A DNA stretch of 64,000 nt from NCBI RefSeq assembly GCF_963678635.1, contig NC_087068.1, positions 47,505,785 through 47,569,784 on the forward strand. The letters are read 5' to 3'. Position numbers and translations under genes: made by a program. Shown in pieces: positions 1-7,957 of this stretch. Every line of letters starts with the position of its first letter. The stretch's first letter is position 1. Under the pieces are notes generated by a model that was given only the letters and a program-made list of their open reading frames with translations, was not told the DNA's origin and searched no databases. This DNA comes from Symsagittifera roscoffensis (Eukaryota; Xenacoelomorpha; Acoela; Convolutidae).

Positions 1-399
1 AAATAGTAACTACAAAAAACCTTTCAATTAGTTGATGTTTTCCAAATATCCAAGTTGTACAATTTTTAGGCGCATACTTAAATACTCATTAGCAAATGTT
101 ATGCACTCTACTACAATTTTATCACAACCAAGTCTCCGCAAGCTTGCAACCAAGGGAGTTTTTACTGTTGATTAAAAGTTTTCGGATCGAGTTCCATGGA
201 AAGCTTCACGACGATTTGAACTCAATTTTTGCTGTCTTTGACATCAATCAAAACTTTTGAATAAAAAAATAAAGGACAGTTCAGGTAATGTAATGAAAAC
301 ACTGTATAATTTCTGACTCGATTTGTTACAATTGCTGAGACCTTTCAAATTCAGTGAAAACTAATAATCATAGTAATTTCTATGTTTTTTTTTAAATTA
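1..399. other. AT-rich DNA, no gene seen
   Basis: I see no convincing frame, repeat or RNA gene here. It may hold the further decayed continuation of the inverted polymerase copy, but no motif supports that. Confidence 0.4.
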
Positions 400-623
400 A
401 AAATTTTATCTTCTCCTGAAGTGTGTTTGGAGACTGCTGAGCACATAATTTAACATTATGCTGAAAATGCTTCTTCTTGAAATGATTAGCGAGTTGCTCG
501 CTGCTATAAGTTAGAACACTTCAAAACACCACATGTTCTACGATGTCTTGATGCATCTTTGTGAAGTTATTCCCTGCCACATTCAAGACATGCAACTCTT
601 TCGTTTCTATTGAGTGATGGCAT
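400..623 (-). pseudogene. decayed inverted copy of the DNA polymerase N-terminal zinc-finger region
   Basis: Reading the minus strand from an ATG at 623-621, the first codons give MPSLNRNERVACLECG, which matches the start of the polymerase frame at 7958 (MPTLNRNEKVKCGDCG) at nearly every position. A stop follows after four or so codons, but the similarity continues across frames: a histidine-arginine/cysteine block (SRHRRTC against ARHRKNC) and then, in another frame, SEQLANHFKKKH against QQEMSYHMAKKH. Similarity fades near position 400, so only about the first two fingers survive. The bases just upstream (624-690) also resemble the polymerase 5'UTR intron. This is a second, older copy of the same element in opposite orientation. 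The homology is seen directly; whether it is a separate insertion or an internal inverted duplication is inference. Confidence 0.72.
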
Positions 624-841
624 CTCAATAGTAATGAAAAATTAAATGGGAGATTTAAAATGTACCAAATTCTTAGATAAGGTGAGTTGAATAGCCTCAA
701 AAAATGAATAAAAGTAAATAAAAACAGCAAACTTATTAACCAATTGTTTTTAACGAGAAAAAAAATCACAATGGATATGCTATTTAGCCTAGCTGAAATA
801 AAAATCATCCAATCTAACCATGGAATTTTTAAAAGTATCAA

Positions 842-1162
842 CCAATCAGAATCGAGCATTAATTACAAGGTAACTTTCATCTTTTCTGATATCAACCAAT
901 CAGAATCGAGCTTCAATAGTCATGTAATTTTCGACAAATTCAATGTCCACCAATCAGAATTGAGCTTCAAAAGTCATGTAATTTTCAACAAATTCAATGT
1001 CAACCAATCAGAATTGAGCTTCAAAAGTCATGAAATTTTCAAGAAATTTAATGTCAACCAATCAGAGTTGAGCTCTTCTTCTCATGAATTTTTCAAGAAT
1101 TTCTTTAAAATTTGTAGATTATGAGGATACTTTCACAGACATTTTTTGTGTTAATAACCAAT
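842..1162. repeat. 54-bp tandem repeat carrying CCAAT boxes
   Basis: CCAATCAGA-type boxes start at 842, 896, 950, 1004 and 1058, exactly 54 bp apart, with a further separate one at 1158. Each unit continues with a conserved body (GAGCTTCAAAAGTCATG and an ATTTTCAA tract). CCAATCA is the core recognised by NF-Y. Because 54 is a multiple of three, a 126-codon frame (744-1124, +) runs through the repeat with a recurring NQSELSF peptide; I regard this as a by-product of the period rather than a gene. The array lies directly upstream of the minus-strand polymerase-like remnant at 623 and may be its enhancer. Confidence 0.8.
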
Positions 1163-2359
1163 CAGAATGAAGTAATCCCAGATTTTAAAAAACTTTGTAG
1201 ATCAGAACCAGACTATGTTTATGAAACTTCTTAATCAATAAAATTTATCGAGTTTTTCCAACATAACCAAGATTTGAAGTTTGATACCCTAGTGGAATAA
1301 ATGTGATTTCTTGTCTAGTTTATTATTTTTTTTTTAGATATTCAATTCAAATTTTGAAATTTCGATCAAAATTTTTTCGATTTGTGCTATTTCTAACCAG
1401 TGAAAAAAGAAATTACCAAAATATACGTTTTTATCGTTTTTTTTTTTGGTATATTGTATTATAAACAACCGGAAGTCTATTAAATTTGGATAAATGATCA
1501 AAAGATATTTTGACAAATCTGGATTTTGTATTTGTATCAAATTCAAAACAGTAATCGAATTGATGTTCCTTATCTCCAATTTTTGTTTCATAGGCTCTTC
1601 CATTGTTTTGTTTTTTACTGATCGATCACTCAATCTGAGTTAACTCTTCTAAATAAAAACATTGTTGATGAATCTGACAGTACTCTTCTTTTTTGTAATC
1701 TCCTCTCCATATTTTTAACAAAACTATTGAACATTCTGTGTTTCTATACAAGTTAAAACTAATACAATCTCCATCAACTTCATCTGTCCACCACTCTTGT
1801 AGTTTTTTGTAGTATGCTCAATTCAGACATTGAAAACGTTTTTGATGGAAACATTTTTCTAACTGAAAAATATGAAGAAACTTAAAAAACTCGAATTGTT
1901 TTATCATTTTTAAAGTATTTTGTAGTAACAATCACCGTAAATATTTTTTAGTTATTTAGGGTCTAATTAGTTTCAAAGAAAATCATGTAGTCAATAAAAA
2001 CCTCAAATTAAGGCAGAAAAAAATTGAAAACAACCAATGAAATTCAAAAAATCTTAAAAAAATAATGATAATGTTTTCAACTGAATATACATTCTTGTTA
2101 GTAATTTTCTTAAATTGAGGCAAAATTTAGCTAAATTTTGATGAAAACAATTATTAAATAAATTTATTTGTAATTTCATAAACAAATACTGGAAAATCAT
2201 TTCATAATTGGTTAGTGTTTTATGTCAATTTCGATTAAATTGTATGTTTTGCCTGACTTTTCCTCAGATGTTATAGCTCTAAATATACACTTCAGTGAGA
2301 AAAAATAGTTTTGAACTAATAATATCTCAATTACCAAACATGCAAAACATCACAAAGCT
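1163..2359. other. AT-rich spacer, one doubtful small frame
   Basis: A 99-codon minus-strand frame (1633-1334) is rich in Ile, Lys, Asn and Phe, as random AT-rich DNA would be. It shows no recognisable domain. Nothing else stands out except long A and T runs. Confidence 0.35.
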
Positions 2360-2911
2360 TTACTGAGGCTTAAAATTTTCAACAAACATAAAGTCTCCCA
2401 ATATTTGGGACAGTTCTTTGAATTCATTCAAAGTATAGTTGACATATGCAACTTGCTTCAAGTCTTCATTTTCCTTTGCAGTGAAGAGTCGAATCTGAAT
2501 GTAGGGTGGCTTGCTCACGTTGCACTTCTTGATTGTGACACACACCCTCCTCATGTTGTACGTTGCTATTTCATATACTCTATTACAGATGTCGAGCTCC
2601 TGATCCATAAATGATTCTCTGCCAGATTTGGCTTCATAAATAGGTACGAGTCCAAGATTTTCAGCATCGTGAATAACAGTATTCCGTATTGCGGATATTG
2701 CTTCGTCTTCTTTTTCACTAAGATAGACTTGTTGAGACTTTTCAAATTGTCCCAAATCATGTATTTTTAATAGTTGAAAGCACGGTTCCAAGCATATTTT
2801 CCCCTTGTAGGATTTTTGGAACCAAACAAATCTCCCAATTCTTTTTCGATTTTTTGAAAATTCAATATAGTTGGGACTATCAACTTTTCTCGAGTACATT
2901 TTGAAGAACAA
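2360..2911 (-). CDS. orphan 183-residue protein of the virus-like locus, possibly PC4-like
   Basis: This is an intact 183-codon frame with better balanced composition (many Glu, Lys, Val, Cys) than the surrounding AT-rich shadows. It has no signal peptide or membrane segment. The C-terminal third (RVCVTIKKC, then IQIRLFT, VAYVNYTLNEFKELSQIL) looks like short beta strands followed by an amphipathic helix, the layout of PC4-type single-stranded-DNA-binding domains; this is a shape judgement, not a motif match. The start at 2911 is the first ATG, with an alternative at codon 5. It is transcribed divergently from the gene at 3104 across a 192-bp spacer containing three CArG boxes, which suggests shared control. 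I cannot name the function. Confidence 0.55.
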   Translation of the reverse strand: MFFKMYSRKVDSPNYIEFSKNRKRIGRFVWFQKSYKGKICLEPCFQLLKIHDLGQFEKSQQVYLSEKEDEAISAIRNTVIHDAENLGLVPIYEAKSGRESFMDQELDICNRVYEIATYNMRRVCVTIKKCNVSKPPYIQIRLFTAKENEDLKQVAYVNYTLNEFKELSQILGDFMFVENFKPQ

Positions 2912-2993
2912 ACTGATCAGATGAGCAGAAATGAGAGAAATGAATTTGAGATTAAATGAAAATGGAAGTAAGCAGTATGAGACATCGCCATTT

Positions 2994-3039
2994 CCATATA
3001 TGGAAGTAGTACCAAATATGGAACGATTTCCCTATATGG
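2994..3039. promoter_or_regulatory. three CArG boxes at exact 18-bp spacing in a divergent promoter
   Basis: CCATATATGG (2994-3003) and CCAAATATGG (3012-3021) match the CArG consensus CC(A/T)6GG exactly. CCCTATATGG (3030-3039) misses by one base. The starts are 18 bp apart and each box is followed by AA, so the block is an 18-bp tandem repeat. CArG boxes bind SRF-type MADS factors in animals. The block lies between the divergent genes at 2911 (-) and 3104 (+). Confidence 0.75.
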
Positions 3040-3063
3040 AAGATGCGTAGGCGTTACTACTAC

Positions 3064-3070
3064 TATATAA
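3064..3070 (+). promoter_or_regulatory. TATA box for the plus-strand gene at 3104
   Basis: TATATAA lies 34 bp before the ATG at 3104 and 25 bp after the last CArG-like box. The position fits a TATA-directed start with a very short 5' leader. Confidence 0.6.
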
Positions 3071-3103
3071 CTCCACCATTTTCTGCAAAAATCATTTTTC
3101 CCA

Positions 3104-3700
3104 ATGGCAGCTGCTATGTGTCAAGCTCTTCCCAGCTTTTATTCAGATTATAATAGTAAATCATTGTTTATTTCTGTTTCCAACGATTTTTACGAAAAAT
3201 ACATAGTAACCCAAGATTATTGCGTCTCTACTCACAATTTTTTCTGTTCCTTGGGAAATTGCAAATTTCATATAACTTTAATTGGAACTTCCCTTAGCCA
3301 AATTCTTCAGATATTAGACAAATATCAATACATATATCAAAAAATTGATTGTCTTTACACTTTGTACAAGCACAGATTCTTTTCGAGTATTGTCACATCA
3401 AGTGGGGAAGTCTTCAATCAGCTTAGTTGTGGAGTGCAGCATAATTTACGATGGAAAGGAGCAGAAAAAACACCAAGTGTATCAAGGAAACGACTTGTTC
3501 GCAAAAAGTTCAAAAAACATTATCTAAGTTCTAATCAAAAACTTGCATCTACGCAAACTCTTGGCTCAGCATTTTTAGACAGAATTCGAAAACTACAAAA
3601 CTCAAAATATGAATCTGATTTGTTCAAAATAATTGATTGTTTTATTGATGGTTATGGTTCTGTAAATAGTGAGCGTGTCAGTTTTTCTATTATTTTTTGA
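3104..3700 (+). CDS. orphan 198-residue protein of the virus-like locus
   Basis: An intact 198-codon frame starts 34 bp after a TATA box. The N-terminal half is rich in Phe, Tyr, Ser and Ile without a clear membrane helix. The middle (about residues 115-145) is strongly basic (SRKRLVRKKFKKH), which could be a nuclear localisation or nucleic-acid-binding stretch, followed by a helical segment (FLDRIRKLQN). I recognise no family. A GTAAAT at 3661 near the end of the frame and a pyrimidine-AG at about 3829-3832 could form a small 3' intron, so the true C-terminus is uncertain. It shares its promoter spacer with the minus-strand gene at 2911. Confidence 0.5.
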   Translation: MAAAMCQALPSFYSDYNSKSLFISVSNDFYEKYIVTQDYCVSTHNFFCSLGNCKFHITLIGTSLSQILQILDKYQYIYQKIDCLYTLYKHRFFSSIVTSSGEVFNQLSCGVQHNLRWKGAEKTPSVSRKRLVRKKFKKHYLSSNQKLASTQTLGSAFLDRIRKLQNSKYESDLFKIIDCFIDGYGSVNSERVSFSIIF

Positions 3701-3939
3701 TAATTTCTTCATAAAAATCTAGTCAAGGTTAATTAAATTTCAATTCAAATGCTTTTCAACGTTAAACTCATGTTACTTTTTTTACAATATGCAAAAAATT
3801 TGATTACTCTATTACAAATATGCGTATTTTACAGAGAGTTTGTTGCAGAACGCAAATTTTTTCATATTTTTAAATGTATACATTTGCAAAACCTAACTTC
3901 TTTTTTCTTATTGTTTAGAAATTATCGGTATTGATGGGT

Positions 3940-5600
3940 TCGAGTACTTTTCCGTATCTCAATACACTGTTTTTCTGATGTTTTTGATTTAGATACGTGC
4001 AAAAATAGATTTTTTTCCGATCAAACTTAAAAGAAAGAAACTCTTAAACTTTAATTTTCAACAATGCAAGAAAATCTTGTTACACTTTTCTTTAAAATGC
4101 GAAAATATTTAATGAAGTTTTTCTTAATTTGCGAGATTTTCTTTAATTTTTTTTTAACAAGTATGCAAAAATATTATGAAAAATTTTCGCAGGTTGCAAA
4201 ATTTGTAATGTTTTTTTTTTAAATATGCAAAATTTTTCAAGAAAATTTCTCGCACGATGCAACTTTTTACATGATTTTTTCAAAAAAAAAATGCAAAAAC
4301 CAAACTTCTTTTTTATTATGCAAATGCGAAAATTGCAAAATTTTAATCTAAAAACTTGTTAAATTAATGCTAAAATATTTTCATAATTGCTGACTTTGAG
4401 TGCTATTCCTTATCTTAATACATTGTTTTTACGATTTTTTTGATCAATCTACATGCAAAACATAGATTTTTTATGATTAAAATTAAAACAAAGATTTTCA
4501 TTTACTTTAATTATTAACAGTGCAAGAATTTCCTCTTTCGGTTTTCTCTAAAAAGCGAAAAAATTTAATGAAATTTTTTTTAATTTGCGAGATTTTCTTT
4601 GATTTTTTTTTAACAAGTATGCAAAAAAATTATGAAAATTTTTGCATGTTGCAAAATTTGTAATGTTTTTTTTGTAAAAATATGTTAAATTTTTCGAGAA
4701 AATTTTTTGCACGATGCTATTTTTTCAAGATTTTTCAAAAAAATATGCAAAAATCAAACTTCTTTTTGGTTATGCAAATGCGAAAATTGCAAATTTTTAA
4801 TGTAAAAAACCTGTTAAATTAATGCTAAAATATTTTCATAATTGCTGATTTTAATGCTATTCCCTATCTTAATACATTAATTTTCCGATATTTTTGATCA
4901 ATATACATGCAAAACATAGATTTTTTTATGATCAAAACTAAAACAAAGATTTTCTTTTTCTTTAATTATTAACAGTGCAATAAAATCCTCTTTCAGTTTT
5001 CTTTAAAATGCGAAAATATTTAAAGAAGTTTTTCTTAATTTGCGAGATTTTCTTTGATATTTTTAAGCAAGTATGCAAAAAAATTATGAAAATTTTTGCA
5101 TGTTGCAAAATTTATAATGTTTTTTTAAAAAATATGCCAAATTTTTCAAGAAAATTTTTCGCACGATGCAACTTTTTTCATGATTTTTCAAAAAAAATAT
5201 GCAAAAACCAAACTTCTTTTTTCTTATGCAAATGCGAAAATTGCAAAATTTTAATGTAAAAAACTTGTTATTTTAATGCTAAAATATTTTCATAATTGCT
5301 GACTTTGAGTGCTATTCCCTATCTTAATACATCGTTTTTCAATATTTTTGATCAATATACATGCAAAAAAGAGATTTTTTTAATGATCAAAATTAAAACA
5401 AAGATTTTCATTTACTTTAATTATTAATAGTGCAAGAGAATCCACCATCAGTTTTCTTTAAAATGCGAAAATATTTAAGGAAATTTTTCTTAATTTGCGA
5501 GATTTTCTTTAATTTTTTTAACAAGTGTGCAAAAAAAATTATGAAAATTTTTGCATGGTGCAAAAATTAATGTAAAGTTTTTAACATGTTTGCAAAAATT
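3940..5600. repeat. 454-bp tandem array, about 3.6 units, with octamer motifs
   Basis: A long unit recurs with period about 454 bp. TCTTAATAC (or TCTCAATAC in the first unit) occurs at 3957, 4413, 4867 and 5322; the octamer ATGCAAAT occurs at 4318, 4772 and 5226, exactly 454 apart. The last unit is cut off near 5600. The units are full of ATGCAAAA/TTGCA words, and ATGCAAAT is the classical POU/Oct binding site. Frames inside it (for example 5008-5259) follow the repeat and have no domain, so I treat it as non-coding. Confidence 0.85.
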
Positions 5601-5803
5601 GGTTTAGTTTTTTTGGCCATCTTTCTAACAAAATTCTATAAAAGTATTTACCAGATGCATAATTAGTTTCATTTTTAACAAAGTTTTACCTTTGAAATTT
5701 CTTAATAAACTTTTCTATGATCTCTTTGTTCCTATCTCTTGAAAATAAATTTACTAGATACAAAGAAATTAAATTACAAAGCACAAGACAGTAACCAATT
5801 TAT

Positions 5804-6307
5804 TTACAAATCAAAGAGCTGTCGAGCAGCTGAAGAATTTTGCAAGTTCTCAATGGAGCACAAAGCTGGTCTTGCCTCCATCACTGGTGGTTGTCTTGGT
5901 GGTTCGGTGACTGGAGTTCTTGGCTCAGAGAACCCCTCATCCTCTTCGATGGTAATTGGGTTGTCTACAGATCCCTCTTCCCAAGGAAAGAGGAAATTGT
6001 CGAATGGTTGGGCCACATATCTAGAGTGAGGAATTTCGGGGTAGTTCAATCCCACATGCTCGGCCACTTCCTCCATCATTTGCATTTCTCCAAGTTGATT
6101 CTCTGTAGGAGGTACTTGCGTTATATGATTTTCGTTGAAATCCCTGCGCATCACCTCCACCATATGCCAGACTTGGATTGGGATGTCCATTTGTGCCAGA
6201 AAAACTCCACAAACTGTTTCTCGCACTTGGATTTGTACTAAATCAGCCGAAACTTCTACCGAGAACATAAGGTTGTTGTTTTGTACTGAGAAGATCATTT
6301 TGAGCAA
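5804..6307 (-). CDS. orphan 167-residue protein with acidic proline-rich tail
   Basis: An intact 167-codon frame. Residues about 1-60 alternate hydrophobic strands (LMFSVEVS, LVQIQVRE) and end in a helix with a Trp (QVWHMVEVMRRDF), compatible with a small beta-rich fold such as PC4-like, though this is only a shape impression. The C-terminal half is acidic and Pro-rich; the NPITIEEDEGF stretch resembles a SUMO-interaction motif (hydrophobic core followed by acidic residues). There is no signal or membrane segment. Its upstream side (6480-6665) carries a cluster of CCAAT boxes. The composition differs from the flanking DNA, which supports real coding. The function is unknown. Confidence 0.55.
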   Translation of the reverse strand: MLKMIFSVQNNNLMFSVEVSADLVQIQVRETVCGVFLAQMDIPIQVWHMVEVMRRDFNENHITQVPPTENQLGEMQMMEEVAEHVGLNYPEIPHSRYVAQPFDNFLFPWEEGSVDNPITIEEDEGFSEPRTPVTEPPRQPPVMEARPALCSIENLQNSSAARQLFDL

Positions 6308-6488
6308 TAAGTTGAGTAAATGAGTAAAAACAAGATTTACACTTGAGAGGGAGAAAATTGCCGGTAGTTGAGTTGAAATTATTGTATTTAGAGCTGAGAG
6401 AGGAGGTAGTTGACGGTAGTAAAGTTGAAAATAAAATAATTTTTAGTTAAGAGAGAAGGGTACCTTCAACTGGAATGTGTGGGTTTAA

Positions 6489-6661
6489 CCAATCAGAATG
6501 GATTTTCCTTATTTGGATTGTAGTCGTGTCCAATCATATTTTAGTTTCCTTTTATGGAATTCTTATAGAAAACTCGTGTCCAATTGAAAACAAAGCTCCA
6601 TTTTACACATGTCGTTTCCAACACAAAAATGTTCATTTTTGTTCAATTTGTTGTATCCAAT
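6489..6661. promoter_or_regulatory. CCAAT-box cluster upstream of the minus-strand gene at 6307
   Basis: CCAAT occurs at 6489, 6530, 6580 and 6657, with a CCAAC variant at 6618, at 38-50 bp spacing, several preceded by a CGTGT or TCGTTT word. The first and last are the same CCAATCAGA form seen in the 842-1162 array. Loose periodicity suggests a decayed tandem enhancer. Confidence 0.5.
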
Positions 6662-6833
6662 CAGAGGAACCTTTTAAGGACTTAAGTCTTCCAAATAAGT
6701 AACAAGATACACAAAAGCAATCGCAAAAAAATAAATGACCAAAAGTTGTTTGCTGTAAAAATAAGAAATATTGCCGATATAAGTAACAAAAGAAGAAAAA
6801 TTAATAAAAGTTGCATCTCTGCAAGTCTTCTCA

Positions 6834-7450
6834 TCAACTTAACTGAGTTTTTTGTATATAATCGATGAGAAATTGCTGATTTTTCAGCAGATATTCAAGT
6901 TCTTTGATTTTGATGTAGATTTGAGACGATAACTCAAAGTTGATGAATTTTTCAAAGCAAATCTCTGGAAATCTGATACCAAACCTGATCATGCAAGATT
7001 TTGAACTTTGAAAATCTTTAAAAAAATGGAGGAACAAAGAACTTTGCTGGGGAGTTTTGACAATTTGGGAGTTGGGTAGGGAATAAAAAGAGTCTTTGAA
7101 ATATTATCGCACAACTTTTTTATTAACTTCAAGTTTTTTAAATCGAATAAAATTTCTTTTCTAGTCAAGTGTAACTCAGCAGTAAGTTTATAACTTTGAT
7201 ACGCAATATGTGGATCAAAGATAAAATCTTTGATTGAGTAAGTTTCCCTAAAGAGACCTTCACTTACTCGATGAACTCTATTTTGGACAACATAAACGTC
7301 CAAAAAGTTGTGAAAAAAGTAAGAATCTACATCTATTTCATCAATAAGGAAATCACACGGAATATTTTATTTTTTCTTGTAGAGTAATTCAAGGAAGTTC
7401 AAATGCTTTTTAATTGACCTTCTTCAAAAATGAATATTTTGGATCCAAAG
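6834..7450 (-). pseudogene. broken minus-strand gene sharing the heat-shock/CRE promoter region
   Basis: Two overlapping minus-strand frames (7303-6989 and 7037-6834) join through a frameshift at about 7000-7020. Upstream, codon-like sequence continues in frame to an in-frame TAA at about 7368 and, with another shift, to about 7450. The composition (Asp, Glu, Lys and aromatic rich, DVYVVQNRVHRVSEG) looks coding, but I recognise no domain. It reads away from the polymerase, so the 7470-7800 region is plausibly a bidirectional promoter. At least two lesions make it non-functional. The true start was not found. Confidence 0.42.
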
Positions 7451-7491
7451 TTATGTCTAGAAACTGCTTAGTTCTGATTGGTTGAGATTTT

Positions 7492-7533
7492 TTCTGGAAA
7501 ATTCTAGAATTTTCCAAAAATTCTAGAATTTTC
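7492..7533. promoter_or_regulatory. heat-shock elements (5-unit plus 3-unit)
   Basis: From 7492 to 7514 there are five perfectly alternating TTC and GAA triplets, each separated by two bases (starts 7492, 7497, 7502, 7507, 7512). From 7521 to 7533 there are three more. HSF trimers bind three or more inverted nGAAn units, and five perfect units is a strong site. An inverted CCAAT box (CTGATTGG, about 7473-7481) lies just upstream and the CRE array begins 18 bp downstream. Confidence 0.78.
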
Positions 7534-7551
7534 CAAGGAATAACGTGGTGA

Positions 7552-7768
7552 TGACGTCATTACCAAAAAAGGAAAATTGCGTGGGTGTTGACGTCACTTC
7601 TTTTCATAGAATGACGTCATTACCATAAAAAGAAAATTGCTTGGGTGATACGTCACTTCTAAATATAGAATGACGTCATTATCCTAAAAGGAAAATTGCG
7701 TAGGCGGTGACGTCACTTCTATTCAAAGATTGACGTCATTACCGTAAGAGGATAATTACCTGGGCGTC
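7552..7768. promoter_or_regulatory. 60-bp tandem repeat with six perfect CRE sites
   Basis: TGACGTCA, the palindromic CREB/ATF site, occurs at 7552, 7589, 7612, 7671, 7708 and 7731. Degenerate versions fall at the expected places (TACGTCA at 7649, GGCGTCA at 7762). Each unit of about 60 bp carries two sites 37 bp apart and a GGAAAATTGCGTGGG-like body. The array ends 9 bp before the TATA box of the polymerase gene. Confidence 0.9.
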
Positions 7769-7776
7769 ATTGCTAG

Positions 7777-7784
7777 TATAAATA
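7777..7784 (+). promoter_or_regulatory. TATA box of the polymerase transcript
   Basis: TATAAATA follows the last CRE-like site. A start about 30 bp downstream would give a 5' leader beginning near 7805-7810, followed by a CCAATCAGA at about 7821 and then the 5'UTR intron. Confidence 0.7.
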
Positions 7785-7882
7785 CACTTATTTTATTGGA
7801 ATAAATCATTCATTTTGTTTGCCAATCAGAAACAGTCAATTGAATTTTACTTCAAATTTTACATTTCGTTACTTCACGAAAA

Positions 7883-7954
7883 GTAAGTATTTTTATTCAA
7901 TTGGTACTTTAAAATTTTAATTTTGGAACATTTCTAAAGTCCCAATTTTTTTAG
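7883..7954 (+). other. 72-nt 5'UTR intron of the polymerase gene
   Basis: GTAAGT at 7883 is a perfect donor, and a T-rich tract ending TTTTTTTAG at 7954 is a good acceptor. The ATG follows three bases later, at 7958. The inverted copy near 623 keeps a related block just upstream of its own ATG (shared ATTTGGTAC/ATTGGTAC and T-rich parts), which supports this leader being part of the element. Confidence 0.7.
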
Positions 7955-7957
7955 ATA

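Noticed and set aside
842-1100. CRISPR-like array
   Set aside because: The whole 54-bp unit is conserved, with no unique spacers, and the context is eukaryotic.
744-1124. 126-codon frame with repeated NQSELSF peptide
   Set aside because: The 54-bp period is a multiple of three, so one frame stays open by construction. No start context or domain. Kept as a repeat.
1334-1633. 99-codon minus-strand frame
   Set aside because: Ile/Lys/Asn/Phe-rich as expected by chance at this base composition; no promoter or homologue recognised.
5008-5259. Cys/Phe-rich frame in the 454-bp array
   Set aside because: It follows the repeat, is not open in the sister units and reflects TGCAAAA words.
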